Shown here: piece after piece, positions 63,796 to 64,000 of the stretch | Layout: every line of letters starts with the position of its first letter | Position numbering within the stretch: position 1 is the first letter of the stretch | NCBI RefSeq assembly: GCF_900167975.1 | Contig: NZ_FUZU01000002.1 | Location: 441,501 to 505,500 of the forward strand | Reading direction: 5' to 3' | Length of the DNA: 64,000 bases | From: Ohtaekwangia koreensis | Lineage (GTDB): Bacteria > Bacteroidota > Bacteroidia > Cytophagales > Cyclobacteriaceae | The notes under the pieces: generated by a model | Database searches by the model: none | Told to the model about the DNA's origin: nothing | Seen by the model: the letters and a program-made list of their open reading frames with translations, nothing else | Program-made: the position numbers and the translations under genes

Positions 63796-64000
63796 ATGAA
63801 CAGAATTATAGTTTTTGGATTCCTGGTGTTAACGGCTTGTGGTGGCAAACTATCGGACGAGCAGCGGAAAAGATTACGCGAAGGAATGGATGATCAGAAG
63901 ATTGTAAAACTGAGTGACTCTGATATTGTAAACGCGGCTCTTGAACAAGGACAATCTGTATTCGCAGCATTGGAGAAAGTAAAATTCGATGCAACTAAAG
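63796..64000 (+). CDS. lipoprotein, 5' part only (cut by window end)
   Basis: First 68 codons from the ATG at 63796, running off the window. Lipoprotein signal with Cys15 (VLTACGGK). The visible mature part is charged and helical (DEQRKRLREGMDD, then ALEQGQSVFAALEKVKF). I do not recognise the family from this much sequence. The start is the first ATG in a clear coding frame. Confidence 0.6.
   Translation, partial: MNRIIVFGFLVLTACGGKLSDEQRKRLREGMDDQKIVKLSDSDIVNAALEQGQSVFAALEKVKFDATK

Noticed and set aside
1-64000. CRISPR array, tRNA, rRNA, insertion sequence or prophage
   Set aside because: I found no repeat-spacer array, no cloverleaf-type sequence in the intergenic gaps, and no transposase or phage gene. 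The closest to mobile or variable DNA is the RHS-like fragment at 36.7-37.9 kb.

Overview
The window looks like chromosomal DNA from a Bacteroidota bacterium, most likely of the order Cytophagales (a Chryseolinea/Ohtaekwangia-like relative is a guess). Pointers are a fused SecDF, a PorZ-type secretion protein with a type IX secretion (T9SS) C-terminal domain, a TonB-dependent receptor paired with a Cys-Asp-run lipoprotein, weak Shine-Dalgarno signals, and repeated TAnnTTTG promoter boxes 17-31 nt before start codons. No rRNA, tRNA, CRISPR array, insertion sequence or prophage was seen.

Layout. 1-16.7 kb is housekeeping: udk, a small membrane protein, secDF, a mltG/thioesterase/yihY operon, a YrdC-family protein, an SMP-30 propeller protein, a tdk-porZ-recO operon, two unknown genes, an FMN glutamate-synthase-like protein and ruvB. 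16.9-18.7 kb holds apbE and a ZIP transporter. 18.7-31.25 kb is a glycan locus made of two opposing operons that meet with overlapping stop codons at 23980-23983. The plus operon carries GT9, FkbM methyltransferase, two GT4 and one GT2. The minus operon carries GT2, a nucleotidyltransferase, two paralogous B12-binding radical SAM proteins flanking a methyltransferase, and an ABC exporter. 31.4-36.1 kb holds acs, a DUF1905 protein, a nitroreductase, OsmC and a TIGR01777 oxidoreductase.

At about 36.78 kb two truncated genes are joined tail to tail: a coiled-coil periplasmic protein and the N-terminal third or less of an RHS-like protein. This is the clearest rearrangement scar in the window, or an assembly join. 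38.1-42.3 kb is a lipoprotein plus TonB receptor pair. 42.6-64 kb is mostly housekeeping: an isolated MoxR ATPase, a phosphoesterase, a seven-gene minus operon (sugar isomerase, unknowns, lipB, DUF4349, exonuclease), YraN, DsbD, lysA, two hydrolases, a DUF3445 heme demethylase-like gene, a CBS protein, yqeY, pdxJ, a lamin-tail protein, asd, lemA, prfA and a lipoprotein cut by the window end.

The best candidate for an undescribed system is the six-gene minus operon at 23980-31250. Its tight coupling (mostly 4-nt stop/start overlaps) and its combination of enzymes suggest synthesis and export of a modified glycan or glycolipid. The product cannot be told from sequence alone.
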